Assembly (NCBI RefSeq): GCF_022095615.2
Contig: NZ_CP155559.1
Span: 2,291,501-2,355,500, forward strand
Source: Bacillus thuringiensis
Lineage (GTDB): Bacteria > Bacillota > Bacilli > Bacillales > Bacillaceae_G
Direction of reading: 5' to 3'
DNA length: 64,000 nt
Shown here: positions 17,496 to 26,272 of the stretch, piece after piece
How the letters are laid out: each line of letters starts with the position of its first letter
Numbering within the stretch: position 1 is the first letter of the stretch
Notes under the pieces: model-generated
Told to the model about the DNA's origin: nothing
What the model saw: the letters and a program-made list of their open reading frames with translations, nothing else
The model's database searches: none
Made by a program: the position numbers and the translations under genes

Positions 17496-18338
17496 ATGAG
17501 GAAGAAGACTAAAAGAATTATATTACTTATTGCTACATTAGTAGGTTTTAGTATCTTTTTATATTTACAGAACAATTTAATAAGTATTACTGAGGTCAAA
17601 ATAACCTCTAGTAAAATTCCCACCTCTTTTAAAGGATATAAAATACTTCAAATTTCAGATTTGCACAATAAACAATTTGGCGATAATCAAGAAATTTTAA
17701 TTCAAAAAGTTAAAAGCATAGAACCAGATATTATTGCTATTACGGGTGATCTAATTGACAGTAATTCATACGATGCAGAAGTTAGTATGAAAGTAATACG
17801 AAAACTTGTACAGAAGTATCAGGTATATTTTGTGACAGGAAATCATGAAAAATTGTCAGGGGAATATAACAGTTTAGAAAAAGAACTGAAGAAAAACAAT
17901 GTCAATGTTTTAAGAAATGAACATGTAAGCATCCAAAAGGGTGTACACCAAATAAACTTGCTTGGTATTGATGATCCAGAGTTTGTTACTGGAAAACGTG
18001 ATGAAAGAAATATTGTAAAAGATGAAATTATAAAAGCGAAAAGTGAAATGCAGCCGGATACATATAATGTATTACTATCCCATAGGCCTGAATTTTTGAC
18101 AGAATATGCTGATGAGCAGATAGATTTAGTGTTATCGGGGCATGCTCATGGAGGTCAAGTTAGATTGCCATTTATCGGAGGGATAGTTGCTCCGAATCAA
18201 GGTATATTCCCTAAATATACAGCCGGTTTATATGAAAAACAAAATACATCTATGGTAGTGAGTAGAGGATTAGGCAATAGTATCATTCCGCAAAGAATTT
18301 TCAATAGGCCCGAACTTGTAGTCGTGCAGTTAAATTGA
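17496..18338 (+). CDS. Membrane-anchored metallophosphoesterase (YkuE-like)
   Basis: This is a calcineurin-type phosphoesterase of 280 residues. One N-terminal membrane segment (about 7-23) anchors it, and the catalytic domain should face outward. The two-metal motifs are complete: SDLHNKQ, GDLIDS, GNHEK, and SGHAHGGQ near the end. The open frame reaches back to 17316, but ATG 17496 has AGGAGGATAT directly upstream, and the extra N-terminal part runs through a terminator hairpin, so 17496 is the start. Relatives include B. subtilis YkuE and UDP-diacylglucosamine-type hydrolases. The natural substrate is not clear from the sequence. Confidence 0.9.
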   Translation: MRKKTKRIILLIATLVGFSIFLYLQNNLISITEVKITSSKIPTSFKGYKILQISDLHNKQFGDNQEILIQKVKSIEPDIIAITGDLIDSNSYDAEVSMKVIRKLVQKYQVYFVTGNHEKLSGEYNSLEKELKKNNVNVLRNEHVSIQKGVHQINLLGIDDPEFVTGKRDERNIVKDEIIKAKSEMQPDTYNVLLSHRPEFLTEYADEQIDLVLSGHAHGGQVRLPFIGGIVAPNQGIFPKYTAGLYEKQNTSMVVSRGLGNSIIPQRIFNRPELVVVQLN

Positions 18339-18549
18339 ACTGTACGATTTTTTGTATAGAAAAAATAAATAGTCCATATGTAATGTATACAAGTTAACAT
18401 TACAATTTTGTTAAAAATTTTCTACGTTACATAAAGTAACAAAATTTGACCCGCAGAGTTTGTTATAGTGTAAATAATCAAAAAACTTAAAATTTGTCGA
18501 GTGAAAATTGTGATAAGGAATCTGTATAAAAACTTAAAGGGGTGTACAC

Positions 18550-18801
18550 ATGCATAAAGAATATGAAATTGAAGAGTATACGGCGATTGAGGAACAAATA
18601 CATTATTATTGTAAATGTTTATTAGTAAGTCATCCTGATCAAATTATAAAGTATTTAGAAAAAAGGTTAGAAAAATATGCAGAAACATTACAATATGCAC
18701 ATTTATATCCCGATACAGTGATTTTACCGTTACAGCAATTAGTTATCGAATATTCTTTAGATGTTGCTAGAATTAGGAAATATATGAATTTAAAAACGTA
18801 A
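18550..18801 (+). CDS. Small hypothetical protein, helical
   Basis: This protein of 83 residues has a good ribosome binding site (AAAGGGGTGTACAC) and is followed by a strong terminator, so it is a real single-gene unit. It is mostly alpha-helical and charged (DQIIKYLEKRLEKYAETLQY), with no signal peptide and one CKC pair near residue 22. I recognise no family. Confidence 0.65.
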   Translation: MHKEYEIEEYTAIEEQIHYYCKCLLVSHPDQIIKYLEKRLEKYAETLQYAHLYPDTVILPLQQLVIEYSLDVARIRKYMNLKT

Positions 18802-18820
18802 AGTAAAATATATAATTTAA

Positions 18821-18874
18821 ATGAAACAGAGTCGACTTTAAGAAATGATATTCTAATGTCGACTCTGTTTCATT
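18821..18874. terminator. Strong bidirectional terminator
   Basis: AATGAAACAGAGTCGAC pairs with GTCGACTCTGTTTCATT around a loop of about 19 bases. It separates the small hypothetical gene from the ABC operon promoter. Confidence 0.75.
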
Positions 18875-18916
18875 GTTTGATATTGTTGACGGAAAATACA
18901 TACTAATCAATGAAGT

Positions 18917-18944
18917 TTGACATATAATTACGCAAGAGTAAAAT
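18917..18944 (+). promoter_or_regulatory. Sigma-A promoter of the ABC exporter operon
   Basis: TTGACA at 18917-18922, 16 bases, TAAAAT at 18939-18944. A TetR-type operator follows at once. Confidence 0.65.
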
Positions 18945-18948
18945 AAAA

Positions 18949-18960
18949 GTGAGTACTCAC
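18949..18960. promoter_or_regulatory. TetR-type operator over the transcription start
   Basis: A perfect 12-base palindrome, GTGAGTACTCAC, is placed four bases after the -10 box. TGAGTxxxACTCA-like dyads are common TetR operators, and the third gene of this operon encodes a TetR repressor, so autoregulation is the natural reading. Confidence 0.65.
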
Positions 18961-18986
18961 TCATTTAAAAAAAGGGGGAAGAATAC

Positions 18987-19712
18987 GTGCAGCAACCTTC
19001 AATTACTTTACGCACTGTATCGAAAAGCTTTGGGAAAAAAGAAGTTTTACACAATCTTTCGTTGCAAGTTGAACCTGCAGAGATATTTGGTTTAGTTGGG
19101 CCTTCAGGTTCAGGGAAAACGACGCTTATTAAATTGATTGCAGGTATTAATGAGGCAACAGAAGGTGAAGTACTTGTTTACAATACGAACATGCCTAATT
19201 TAAATGAAATGAAAAGAATTGGTTATATGGCTCAGGCTGATGCATTATACGAAGAGCTATCAGCATATGAAAATGCAGATTTTATTGCAACGATGTATGG
19301 ATTAAAGGGAAAGCATAAAAAAGAAAGAATTGAAGAGGTTTTTGACCTTGTACAATTATCACAACATATGAGAAAGCAAGTACAGCATTTTTCAGGTGGT
19401 ATGAAGAAGCGTTTATCATTAGCGATAGCACTCATTCATGAACCTGAAATATTAATTTTAGATGAGCCAACAGTGGGGATAGATCCGCTTCTTAGAAAAA
19501 CGATCTGGGAAAAATTTTATGATCTTAAAAAGAAAGGCAATACCATTATTGTAACAACGCACATTATGGATGAAGCTGAATTTTGTGAGCGTCTAGGGTT
19601 GATTAGAGAAGGAAAGTTAGTTGCGACTGGAACGCCTGAAGAATTGAAAAAACGGGTATCATCAGGACGGATTGAAGATGTCTTTTTGTTGGAAGAGGTG
19701 GCCCTATCATGA
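18987..19712 (+). CDS. ABC transporter ATP-binding protein
   Basis: This ATPase of 241 residues belongs to an ABC-2 exporter. Walker A is GPSGSGKTT (about 37-45), the signature FSGGMKKRLSLAIALI (about 135-150), Walker B ILILDEPTVGIDP, and the switch histidine TTHIMDEAE. The start is GTG 18987 behind AAAGGGGGAAGAATAC. Its end overlaps the permease start by four bases (ATGA), indicating coupled translation. With the permease and TetR gene it forms a three-gene operon under a palindromic operator, the usual plan of drug or toxic-compound efflux systems. Confidence 0.93.
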   Translation: MQQPSITLRTVSKSFGKKEVLHNLSLQVEPAEIFGLVGPSGSGKTTLIKLIAGINEATEGEVLVYNTNMPNLNEMKRIGYMAQADALYEELSAYENADFIATMYGLKGKHKKERIEEVFDLVQLSQHMRKQVQHFSGGMKKRLSLAIALIHEPEILILDEPTVGIDPLLRKTIWEKFYDLKKKGNTIIVTTHIMDEAEFCERLGLIREGKLVATGTPEELKKRVSSGRIEDVFLLEEVALS

Positions 19713-20728
19713 GAGTTACTGGTGTAATCATTCGTATTATTCGCCAATTTTTTCGAGATAAGCGTTCGTTAGCCATGATGTTTGGAGCACCTATGTTATT
19801 ACTTTGGTTATTATCGCTAGTGTTTACACAAAAAGACTATGTACCGCATATCGCGGTTGTTGATATGCCAGCTCAGGTAGTAAAAGTGATGAAAAATCAG
19901 GAAGCGTCAATTTATGAATATAGTAAAGAAAAGGCAATGTCTGAGCTAGAAAATCAAAAGGTAGATGCAGTAATTCGTTTAGAAAATGGAAAAATGAATA
20001 TTGTATTAGAAGGTAGTGATTCGTCAAAAAATCGTGCTGTGCTCCAAATATTACAAAAAAGTACAGAGAAGAACGATGTATCGATAATGAAACCTGAAGT
20101 GAATTATTTACATGGCTCTAAAGACTTTACAATGTTTGATGGGCTTGGTCCTGTATTAATCGGTTTCTTTACATTTTTCTTTGTATTCATTTTATCTGGG
20201 GTGTCTTTTGTAAGAGAACGTTTAAGTGGTACTTTAGAAAGGTTATTATCAACTCCGATAAGAAGATGGGAAATAGTTGTAGGATATATTGTTGGTTTTG
20301 GGATCTTTGCATTTATACAATCCATTATTATCGTAAATTTTTCAGTTTATATTTTAGACCTATATGTAGCTGGCTCCATATGGCTAACGCTACTTATTAC
20401 ATGTATGCTTTCTTTAACTGCTTTAACTTTAGGGACGTTTTTATCTGCATACGCAAATAATGAATTTCAAATGATCCAGTTTATACCGCTTGTCATTGTG
20501 CCACAAATTTTCTTTTCTGGGTTATTTCCAATTGAATCTATGAATAAGTGGCTCCAAATGTTAGGAAAATTATTTCCGCTCACATATGGCGCTGACGCAA
20601 TGAGACAAGTGATGATTCGAAATCAAGGGTTTACTGAGATTGCATTAGATTTAACTGTATTACTACTTTTTTCTCTATTATTTGCAGTAGGGAATGTATT
20701 TGCATTAAAGAAACATCGAAAAATATAA
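19709..20728 (+). CDS. ABC-2 type transporter permease
   Basis: This membrane subunit of 339 residues pairs with the preceding ATPase. One N-terminal helix (about 22-40) is followed by an extracytoplasmic domain (about 45-140) and five helices (about 150-335), with the ABC-2 motif FFVFILSGVSFVRERLSGTLERLLSTPIRRWEIVVGY. This is the YhgE/NatB/DrrB-like arrangement. The substrate cannot be deduced. Confidence 0.9.
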   Translation: MRVTGVIIRIIRQFFRDKRSLAMMFGAPMLLLWLLSLVFTQKDYVPHIAVVDMPAQVVKVMKNQEASIYEYSKEKAMSELENQKVDAVIRLENGKMNIVLEGSDSSKNRAVLQILQKSTEKNDVSIMKPEVNYLHGSKDFTMFDGLGPVLIGFFTFFFVFILSGVSFVRERLSGTLERLLSTPIRRWEIVVGYIVGFGIFAFIQSIIIVNFSVYILDLYVAGSIWLTLLITCMLSLTALTLGTFLSAYANNEFQMIQFIPLVIVPQIFFSGLFPIESMNKWLQMLGKLFPLTYGADAMRQVMIRNQGFTEIALDLTVLLLFSLLFAVGNVFALKKHRKI

Positions 20729-20752
20729 TGATGATACAAAGGGGCATTGTAG

Positions 20753-21406
20753 ATGAAGAAGGATTGGCTGGAAGAATTAATTGCCGCAACGAATACGGAT
20801 AAACGAAATGAACGTCAAATGCGTATATTAGAGGCGGCTGTTGATATGTTTGGCGAAAAAGGCTACGCTTCAACGTCAACAAGTGAAATTGCAAAGCGGG
20901 CTGGTGTAGCGGAAGGAACAATCTTCCGCTACTATAAAACGAAAAAAGATTTATTGTTAGCAGTCGTCATGCCGACATTAACAAAGTTTGCTGCACCATT
21001 TTTCGTACAAGCCTTCGCAAAGGAAATATTTAAATCGGAATATAAATCATATGAAGGGCTTCTAAGAGTTGTTATTCGTAATCGTTTTGAATTTGCAAAA
21101 AAGCATTTTCCAATGATAAAAATATTAATTCAAGAAGTGCCATTTCAGCCAGAACTGAAAAATGAAATACAACATTTAGTAGAAACAGAGTTACTTTCAC
21201 ATTTTAAAAAGTTAATTGTAAAGTTTCAAGAGGAAGGGGAGATTATTGAAATACCCCCATCTTCTGTATTACGACTTACTTTATCAGCTGTATTAGGATT
21301 ACTATTAACACGGTTTTTATTATTGCCTGAAGAAAAATGGGATGATGAAGTGGAAATTGAAAATACGATTCAATTTATATTGTACGGATTAACGCCACGG
21401 AGGTAA
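20753..21406 (+). CDS. TetR family transcriptional regulator
   Basis: This regulator of 217 residues has an N-terminal helix-turn-helix (about 20-65: RILEAAVDMFGEKGYASTSTSEIAKRAGVAEGTIFRYYKTKKDLL). The variable helical C-terminal ligand domain is of unknown specificity. ATG 20753 follows AAAGGGGCATTGTAG. It is the last gene of the ABC exporter operon and probably represses it through the GTGAGTACTCAC operator at 18949. Confidence 0.92.
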   Translation: MKKDWLEELIAATNTDKRNERQMRILEAAVDMFGEKGYASTSTSEIAKRAGVAEGTIFRYYKTKKDLLLAVVMPTLTKFAAPFFVQAFAKEIFKSEYKSYEGLLRVVIRNRFEFAKKHFPMIKILIQEVPFQPELKNEIQHLVETELLSHFKKLIVKFQEEGEIIEIPPSSVLRLTLSAVLGLLLTRFLLLPEEKWDDEVEIENTIQFILYGLTPRR

Positions 21407-21410
21407 TGTG

Positions 21411-22379
21411 ATGCGCAAATTTGCTAAACCGAAAATTGTTGTAAGTAAATGTTTAGAATTTGATGCTTGTCGTTATAATGCAGAGATGATTCCAGATATA
21501 ACAATACGAAATTTACAGCCATTTGTTACATTTATCCCAGTTTGTCCAGAAGTAGAAATTGGTTTAGGCATTCCTCGCGAAACGATACGAATAGTAGAAG
21601 AAAATGGCGTAAATAGACTTGTGCAATCGTCGACGCGTGAAGATGTAACTAAAAAAATGGAGCAGTTTTCAAATGACTTTTTACAAACGATACCCGATGT
21701 GGATGGTTTTATTTTAAAGAATCGTTCGCCAAGTTGTGGTACACGTGATGTGAAAATTTATTCTGGTTTTGAAAAAGCGCCAGCAAAAGGAAAGGGAGCT
21801 GGCTTATTTGGCGGAGCAATAATAAAAAAAATTTCGCATCTTCCAATTGAAGAAGAAGGAAGATTGTCGAATTTTATTATTAGAGAACATTTCTTTACAA
21901 GGTTATTTACAATCGCATATTACAAAGTGATTAAACATAATAAAAATATGAAAGACCTCGTATTGTTTCAGTCGGACAATAAATATTTATTTATGGCATA
22001 TAATCAGGTGAAACAAAAGGAATTAGGGCGTATTATTGCAAATCACAAAAATGAAACGATTGAAGTTGTATTTGAAAACTATGAGAAGACTTTATATGAA
22101 TTATTTATGCGTACACCCCGCTATACATCGAATGTAAATGTATGTGAGCATATTTTTGGATACTTTAAAACAAAGCTGAAAAAACAAGAAAAAGATCATT
22201 TTTTAAATTTAATACAAAAGTATATGGAAAAGAAAATTCCGCTTAGTAGTTTACTTGCAATTTTAAAATCATGGGCTCTTCGATTTGATGAAAAGTATTT
22301 ATTAAGACAAACATATTTCGAACCATACCCTGAAGCTTTAGTAGAGATTTCAGATTCGGGAAAAGGCAGAGATTATTAA
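21411..22379 (+). CDS. DUF523 and DUF1722 domain protein (YbgA-like)
   Basis: This protein of 322 residues has an N-terminal DUF523 domain (about 5-150), with cysteines in SKCLEFDACRYN, PVCPEVEIGLGIPRE and KNRSPSCGTRDVKIY. The C-terminal DUF1722 domain covers about 190-310. The two domains occur fused in many bacteria; the function is not established, although a role linked to DNA photodamage or thiouridine chemistry has been suggested. ATG 21411 is used because GGAGG ends eight bases upstream. The TetR stop codon is only four bases before it, so this gene is probably co-transcribed with the ABC exporter operon. Confidence 0.85.
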   Translation: MRKFAKPKIVVSKCLEFDACRYNAEMIPDITIRNLQPFVTFIPVCPEVEIGLGIPRETIRIVEENGVNRLVQSSTREDVTKKMEQFSNDFLQTIPDVDGFILKNRSPSCGTRDVKIYSGFEKAPAKGKGAGLFGGAIIKKISHLPIEEEGRLSNFIIREHFFTRLFTIAYYKVIKHNKNMKDLVLFQSDNKYLFMAYNQVKQKELGRIIANHKNETIEVVFENYEKTLYELFMRTPRYTSNVNVCEHIFGYFKTKLKKQEKDHFLNLIQKYMEKKIPLSSLLAILKSWALRFDEKYLLRQTYFEPYPEALVEISDSGKGRDY

Positions 22380-22408
22380 ACAATAAATTACATAATTCGA
22401 CAAGAAAA

Positions 22409-22446
22409 CTCCTATGTTGTTGTAGAACAATGTAGGAATTTTTTTG
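22409..22446 (+). terminator. Terminator after the DUF523/DUF1722 gene
   Basis: CCTATGTTGTT and GAACAATGTAGG pair (one G-T pair) around GTA, followed by AATTTTTTTG. Confidence 0.75.
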
Positions 22447-22594
22447 TGCATTAGTACAGAATCTGTTTTAAAATTAAATTATGACAGAATTATAACAATT
22501 ATCTAACTAATATTCTTGTCTTTAAGTAGTAATGTTTGTAGTAGAAACTCGCACGCTGTCGAAACTCAATATTCGATAAGGGGTGTGTAGCGGA

Positions 22595-23740
22595 ATGGAA
22601 TTTACTCTAACTCGCGAAAAACAAATGATTAAAGAAATGGTACGTGATTTTGCTGAAAAGGAAATCGCACCGAAAGCTGTATATTATGACAAAACTGCGG
22701 AATTTCCATATGAAACATTTCAAAAAATGGGCGAACTAGGATTATTAGGAATCCCATTCCCTGAAGAGTATGGGGGTTCAGGTGGCGATACTGTATCGTA
22801 CGCGTTAGCAGTTGAAGAAATTGGTCGTGCTTGTGGTGGAACAGGATTAAGTTACGCTGCAACAATTTCATTAGGTGCTTCTCCAATTTATTATTTCGGT
22901 ACAGAAGAACAAAAACAGAAATATTTAGTTCCAATGGCATCAGGTAAAACTTTAGGTGCTTTCGGATTAACTGAGCCAAACGCTGGATCTGATGCAGGTG
23001 GCACACAAACGAAAGCTGTATTAGATGGAGACGAGTATGTTATTAGTGGCGAAAAGTGTTGGATTACAAATGCAGAGTATGCAAATACAATTATTGTAAC
23101 CGCTATCAATGGTGTTGAAGATAATGGAAGAAAACGTATTTCGGCATTTATCGTACCGACTACAAGTGAAGGATTAACGATCTCAAGCCCTTACGATAAA
23201 ATGGGTGTTCGTGCTTCTAATACATGTGAAATCGTACTTGATGGTGTACGTGTACCGAAAGAAAATATTCTTGGTGATGTAAATAAAGGATTTAAACAAT
23301 TCTTATATACACTTGATGGAGGACGTATTTCAATCGCAGCATTAGCTGTTGGTATTGCGCAATCTGCATTTGAACGTGCACTGCAATATGCGAAAGAACG
23401 TCAACAATTTGGAAAGTCAATCTCTAATTTCCAGGCGATTCAATTTAAATTAGCTGATATGGCGACTGAAGTAGAGCTAGCACGTAATTTAGTACATAAA
23501 GCAGCTTGGTTAAAAGATAACGATAAACCTTTCGGTAAAGAAGCAGCTATGGCAAAACTTTTCGCATCTGAGGCTGCTAGTCGTATTGCAAATCAAGCAG
23601 TACAAATTCACGGTGGATACGGCTATATGCGTGAATATGAAGTGGAACGACATATTCGTGATGCAAAACTATTAGAAATTGGTGAAGGAACTTCTGAAAT
23701 TCAACGTCTCGTAATTGCAAGACATTTAGGATGTAGATAA
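22595..23740 (+). CDS. Acyl-CoA dehydrogenase, probable isovaleryl-CoA dehydrogenase (YngJ-like)
   Basis: This is a FAD-dependent acyl-CoA dehydrogenase of 381 residues, likely converting isovaleryl-CoA to 3-methylcrotonyl-CoA. Signatures are GAFGLTEPNAGSDAGGTQT, the flavin/acyl-CoA region QFGKSISNFQAIQFKLADMA, and the end GGYGYMREYEVERHIRDAKLLEIGEGTSEIQ with the catalytic glutamate position. ATG 22595 follows AAGGGGTGTGTAGCGGA. It is the first of seven genes whose content matches the B. subtilis yngJ-yngE cluster for leucine breakdown. In B. subtilis that cluster is expressed in the mother cell under SigE; I cannot identify a SigE promoter here. Confidence 0.92.
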   Translation: MEFTLTREKQMIKEMVRDFAEKEIAPKAVYYDKTAEFPYETFQKMGELGLLGIPFPEEYGGSGGDTVSYALAVEEIGRACGGTGLSYAATISLGASPIYYFGTEEQKQKYLVPMASGKTLGAFGLTEPNAGSDAGGTQTKAVLDGDEYVISGEKCWITNAEYANTIIVTAINGVEDNGRKRISAFIVPTTSEGLTISSPYDKMGVRASNTCEIVLDGVRVPKENILGDVNKGFKQFLYTLDGGRISIAALAVGIAQSAFERALQYAKERQQFGKSISNFQAIQFKLADMATEVELARNLVHKAAWLKDNDKPFGKEAAMAKLFASEAASRIANQAVQIHGGYGYMREYEVERHIRDAKLLEIGEGTSEIQRLVIARHLGCR

Positions 23741-23755
23741 AAAGGAGGAATCACT

Positions 23756-25093
23756 ATGTTTCAAAAAATATTAATTGCTAATCGCGGAGAAATCGCAGTT
23801 CGTATTATGAAAACTTGTCAAAAACTTGGCATTCGCACTGTTGCTATTTATTCTGAGGCTGATGAAAACGCCCTTCATGTAAAAATGGCAAATGAAGCTT
23901 ACTTAGTAGGTGGGCCGCGTGTCCAAGAAAGCTATTTAAACCTTGAAAAAATTATTGAAATAGCTAAGAAGACAAACGCTGAAGCAATCCATCCAGGATA
24001 TGGATTATTATCAGAGAATCCGTCTTTTCCGGTTCGCTGTAGAGAAGAAGGGATTGTATTTATCGGTCCATCAGAAGAAATCATTACGAAGATGGGAAGT
24101 AAAATCGAATCTCGTATTGCAATGCAAGCTGCAGATGTTCCAGTAGTTCCAGGTATTACTACAAATATTGAAACTGCTGAAGAAGCAATTGAAATTGCAA
24201 AACAAATTGGTTATCCATTAATGCTGAAGGCATCCGCAGGCGGCGGAGGCATTGGAATGCAGTTGATGGAAACTGAGCAAACGCTCACCAAAGCATTTGA
24301 AAGTAATAAAACAAGAGCACAAAACTTCTTCGGTAACGGGGAAATGTATTTAGAGCGCTATATTGCAGATGCACATCATATTGAAATTCAGCTTTTAGCA
24401 GATACACATGGTAACACAGTGTATTTATGGGAGCGTGAATGTTCAGTACAGCGCCGAAATCAGAAAGTAATTGAAGAAGCCCCTTCACCATTTTTAGATG
24501 AAGGTACAAGAAAAGCGATGGGTGAAGTTGCTGTACAAGCTGCAAAAGCTCTAGGATATACAAATGCTGGTACAGTTGAGTTTCTAGTAGATGATCAGAA
24601 GAACTTCTATTTCTTAGAGATGAATACGAGATTACAAGTAGAGCATCCAGTTACAGAAGAAATTACTGGTTTAGATCTTGTAGAACAACAACTTCTAGTT
24701 GCATATGGTGAGAAATTATCGTTTACACAAGATGATGTAAAACGTAGTGGTCATGCCATTGAGGCACGTATTTATGCAGAAGATCCGAAAACTTTCTTCC
24801 CATCACCTGGGAAAATTACAGATTTAACGCTTCCAACAAATGTACGTATTGATCACTTTTTAGAGAATCAAGTAACGATTACACCTTTCTATGATCCAAT
24901 GATTGCGAAAGTCATTGCTCATGGTGAAACGCGTGAAGAAGCAATTTCGAAATTACATGATGCTTTGGAAGAATTAAAAGTAGAAGGTATTAAAACGAAC
25001 ACGCCAATGCTACTTCAAGTTTTGGAAGATGATGTGTTCAAAAATGGTATTTATACAACGGGTTTTGTAACGAAACAACTTGTTAAAAAATAA
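23756..25093 (+). CDS. Biotin carboxylase subunit, probable methylcrotonyl-CoA carboxylase alpha (YngH-like)
   Basis: This is an ATP-grasp biotin carboxylase of 445 residues. It has the N-terminal FQKILIANRGEIAVRIMKT, the glycine-rich KASAGGGGIGMQ loop, and EMNTRLQVEHPVTEEITGLDLV. It ends after the carboxylase C domain, and the biotin domain is encoded separately by the next gene. It lies 15 bases after the dehydrogenase, with AAAGGAGGAATCACT as ribosome binding site. By context it carboxylates biotin for methylcrotonyl-CoA carboxylase rather than acetyl-CoA carboxylase. Confidence 0.92.
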   Translation: MFQKILIANRGEIAVRIMKTCQKLGIRTVAIYSEADENALHVKMANEAYLVGGPRVQESYLNLEKIIEIAKKTNAEAIHPGYGLLSENPSFPVRCREEGIVFIGPSEEIITKMGSKIESRIAMQAADVPVVPGITTNIETAEEAIEIAKQIGYPLMLKASAGGGGIGMQLMETEQTLTKAFESNKTRAQNFFGNGEMYLERYIADAHHIEIQLLADTHGNTVYLWERECSVQRRNQKVIEEAPSPFLDEGTRKAMGEVAVQAAKALGYTNAGTVEFLVDDQKNFYFLEMNTRLQVEHPVTEEITGLDLVEQQLLVAYGEKLSFTQDDVKRSGHAIEARIYAEDPKTFFPSPGKITDLTLPTNVRIDHFLENQVTITPFYDPMIAKVIAHGETREEAISKLHDALEELKVEGIKTNTPMLLQVLEDDVFKNGIYTTGFVTKQLVKK

Positions 25094-25119
25094 GACTTAA
25101 CAATATTAAGGGGGAAAAA

Positions 25120-25335
25120 ATGATGACGAAAGTATATGCATCGATGGCAGGAAATGTATGGAAGATTGTTGTAGGAGTAGGAGATACAGTAGAGGAAGAG
25201 CAGGATGTCGTCATTTTGGAATCTATGAAAATGGAAATTCCAATCATTTCAGAAGAAGCTGGCACAGTTATGAAAATTAGTGTGCAAGAAGGCGATTTTG
25301 TAAATGAAGGAGATGTATTACTAGAAATTGAATAG
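25120..25335 (+). CDS. Biotin carrier protein (biotinyl/lipoyl attachment domain)
   Basis: This is a free-standing biotinyl domain of 71 residues. ESMKMEIPI carries the biotin-accepting lysine (K37), and the flanking glycine turns (GNVWKIVVGVGDTVEEEQ, GDFVNEGDVLLEIE) give the hammerhead fold. The start can be ATG 25120 or 25123; both follow AAGGGGGAAAA. It links the carboxylase subunit before it with the carboxyltransferase three genes later. Confidence 0.92.
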   Translation: MMTKVYASMAGNVWKIVVGVGDTVEEEQDVVILESMKMEIPIISEEAGTVMKISVQEGDFVNEGDVLLEIE

Positions 25336-25356
25336 GGAGATATAGGGGGAAGCGAA

Positions 25357-26268
25357 TTGAAACTACCTAATTTTGCTGTCATTAAAGAAGTCGGGCCACG
25401 CGATGGCTTACAAAATGAAAAAAAGATTGTTGGCACAAAAGATAAAGTAAAATGGATTCAACTACTTACAGAGGCGGGATTATCGTACGTTGAAGTTTCC
25501 TCATTCGTTCACCCTAAATGGGTCCCTGCATTAGCAGATGCAAATGATGTGTTTTCTGAGCTGAAAAGGGATCCAAATGTTACATATGCAGCGCTTGTTC
25601 CAAATCAAAATGGTTTGGAACGAGCTTTTTTGCAAAATGTAGATGAGGTGAATGTTTTTTTATCAGCAAGTGAATCTCATAATAAAAGTAATATTAATAA
25701 ATCAATTAAAGAAGCATTAGTTGTCATTGAAGATATAACAAAGCAGGCAACGTTCGAAGGTAAAAAGGTAAGGGGCTATGTTTCTACTGTATTTGGTTGC
25801 CCTTATGAAGGGGACATAAGTGTCGAAGCAGTTGACGAATTATGTAATCAACTATTCTCATATGGCATTTATGAAATCTCTCTTGGTGACACGATTGGTG
25901 TAGCGAATCCGTTACAAGTAGAGCGAGTATTAGAACATTTATTAAAGAAATATGATGCTTTGCAGTTTGCAATGCACTTCCATAATACGTACGGAATGGC
26001 TCTGGCCAATGTAGTTAAGTCGTTAGAATATGGTATTACAACATTTGATAGTTCTTGTGGTGGTCTTGGGGGCTGTCCATATGCACCGGGAGCATCGGGC
26101 AATGTTGCAACTGATGACTTAGTTCATATGCTTCATAAGTTAGGAGTCCAAACGAATATTGATGAAGAGAAGTTATTGAGAGCGAGTCAATTTATTCAAA
26201 GTAAATTAAACATCCAATTACCAAGTCATGTGTATAGAGCGCTTCAACATAAAACGATAAGTAGGTGA
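25357..26268 (+). CDS. Hydroxymethylglutaryl-CoA lyase (YngG-like)
   Basis: This lyase of 303 residues cleaves HMG-CoA to acetyl-CoA and acetoacetate, the last step of leucine catabolism. The TIM-barrel signatures are KEVGPRDGLQNE at the N-terminus, MHFHNTYGMALANV for the metal site, and SCGGLGGCPYAPGASGNVATDD with the catalytic cysteine. TTG 25357 is the start, behind AGGGGGAAGCGAA, 21 bases after the biotin carrier gene. Confidence 0.94.
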   Translation: MKLPNFAVIKEVGPRDGLQNEKKIVGTKDKVKWIQLLTEAGLSYVEVSSFVHPKWVPALADANDVFSELKRDPNVTYAALVPNQNGLERAFLQNVDEVNVFLSASESHNKSNINKSIKEALVVIEDITKQATFEGKKVRGYVSTVFGCPYEGDISVEAVDELCNQLFSYGIYEISLGDTIGVANPLQVERVLEHLLKKYDALQFAMHFHNTYGMALANVVKSLEYGITTFDSSCGGLGGCPYAPGASGNVATDDLVHMLHKLGVQTNIDEEKLLRASQFIQSKLNIQLPSHVYRALQHKTISR

Positions 26269-26272
26269 GAAG

